Shown: one piece after another, positions 63,710 through 64,000 of the stretch
Position numbering within the stretch: position 1 is the first letter of the stretch
Layout: every line of letters begins with the position of its first letter
NCBI GenBank assembly: GCA_022794265.1
Contig: JAAWEK010000009.1
Location: 1 to 64,000, forward strand
DNA length: 64,000 nt
Origin: Lachnospiraceae bacterium
GTDB taxonomy: Bacteria > Bacillota > Clostridia > Lachnospirales > Lachnospiraceae
Direction: 5' to 3'
Translations under genes and position numbers: made by a program
Notes under the pieces: generated by a model
The model's input: the letters and a program-made list of their open reading frames with translations, nothing else
The model's database searches: none
What the model was told of the DNA's origin: nothing

Positions 63710-64000
63710 AGAATTCCTCCCTCTCAGCCGCTGTTAAATGTTTTTCCATATCCTTCCTGACATTTTCCGAGAAATCTCCGCATTTAACATATGCTCCGTC
63801 TCTATATTCTACCAGATTATTTACATCATAAAGTTTTCCATCCTTCGCCTTTGCTTCTTTTGGAATGATTTCCGATATTCTTTCTATATATCGATGTCCA
63901 TCCAAATCCTTTTCCAAATGGATGTCAAACCGTATGGTATCCACCACCTGCTCCTCGGCAATTTCCTCATTTTGAAATGCCCCATCCGTCAGAAGACAAT
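63690..64000 (-). CDS. TadA/CpaF-type secretion ATPase, C-terminal part
   Basis: Only the last ~103 codons lie in the window; the frame is open to position 64000 and the start is beyond it. The visible end LLTDGAFQNEEI, VVDTIRFDIHLEKDLDGHRY and ERISEIIPKEA fits the C-terminal part of CpaF/TadA ATPases of Tad pili. It heads the visible part of the cluster and is coupled to the T2SSF-like gene. Confidence 0.72.
   Translation of the reverse strand, partial: CLLTDGAFQNEEIAEEQVVDTIRFDIHLEKDLDGHRYIERISEIIPKEAKAKDGKLYDVNNLVEYRDGAYVKCGDFSENVRKDMEKHLTAAEREEFYEMFPV

Overview
The window looks like a chromosomal segment of a spore-forming, strictly anaerobic member of the Clostridia, most likely Lachnospiraceae (inferred from gene content, not from a marker-gene search). 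Pointers are the low-to-medium GC, the SCIFF peptide scfA with its maturase scfB, a fused SecDF, the spore genes gpr and spoIIP, a class III ribonucleotide reductase, and the gpr-rpsT-holA-comEC neighbourhood. No rRNA, tRNA, CRISPR array, transposase or prophage gene was seen; most of the window is ordinary core genome.

Layout. 1-336: one copy of a large structured repeat, then a DUF5721-like gene. 0.9-5.0 kb (minus): a chemoreceptor, a GHKL histidine kinase and a LytTR regulator in one operon. 5.3-10.3 kb: htpG behind a CIRCE operator and promoter, then nrdG-nrdD (minus) behind a pair of NrdR boxes. 10.4-12.1 kb: an ECF transporter S component and a class V aminotransferase. 12.1-22.5 kb: spoIIP and gpr (minus), rpsT (plus), and a long minus operon comEA-response regulator-sensor kinase-GerMN lipoprotein-comEC-holA. 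22.6-28.0 kb: a small DMT-type transporter and argJ-argB-argD (minus) divergent from argG (plus), with ARG-box-like palindromes between. 28.2-34.7 kb: a secreted transglutaminase-like protein (minus), then a polyprenyl-phosphate glycosyltransferase and a GtrA-YfhO fusion (plus), probably one cell-envelope glycosylation module.

34.7-41.6 kb (minus) is the most unusual part. A secreted 1064-residue protein carries a carbohydrate-binding-like region, DxDxDG repeats and a VWA domain, and its C-terminal region shows the motif order of a RecB-like PD-(D/E)XK nuclease (GRVD, ExK, QxxxY). It has a well-formed promoter with two tandem Spo0A-type boxes upstream. Directly downstream lie two paralogous cytosolic proteins whose last 89 bp are identical; upstream lie a PrsA-type foldase and another immunity-like protein. 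Together this reads as a possible secreted-toxin/immunity locus under sporulation-type control.

41.7-51.9 kb: a Maf-HAD fusion, a radical SAM protein, a pyridoxamine kinase, two divergently oriented copies of the structured repeat, a CapA-like protein, TraX, a GH13 protein that has lost its catalytic residues, an ABC-F ATPase and a PHP phosphoesterase. 51.9-59 kb (minus): apt, recJ, secDF, scfB, scfA (46 codons) and a TIGR04086-type membrane protein. 59.1-64 kb: a CNNM/CorC-type protein (plus), then a minus-strand Tad/type II secretion-like cluster whose ATPase runs off the window end.

Start codons were chosen by Shine-Dalgarno position. Several genes use TTG or GTG, and comEC and the glycosyltransferase appear to use non-standard starts.
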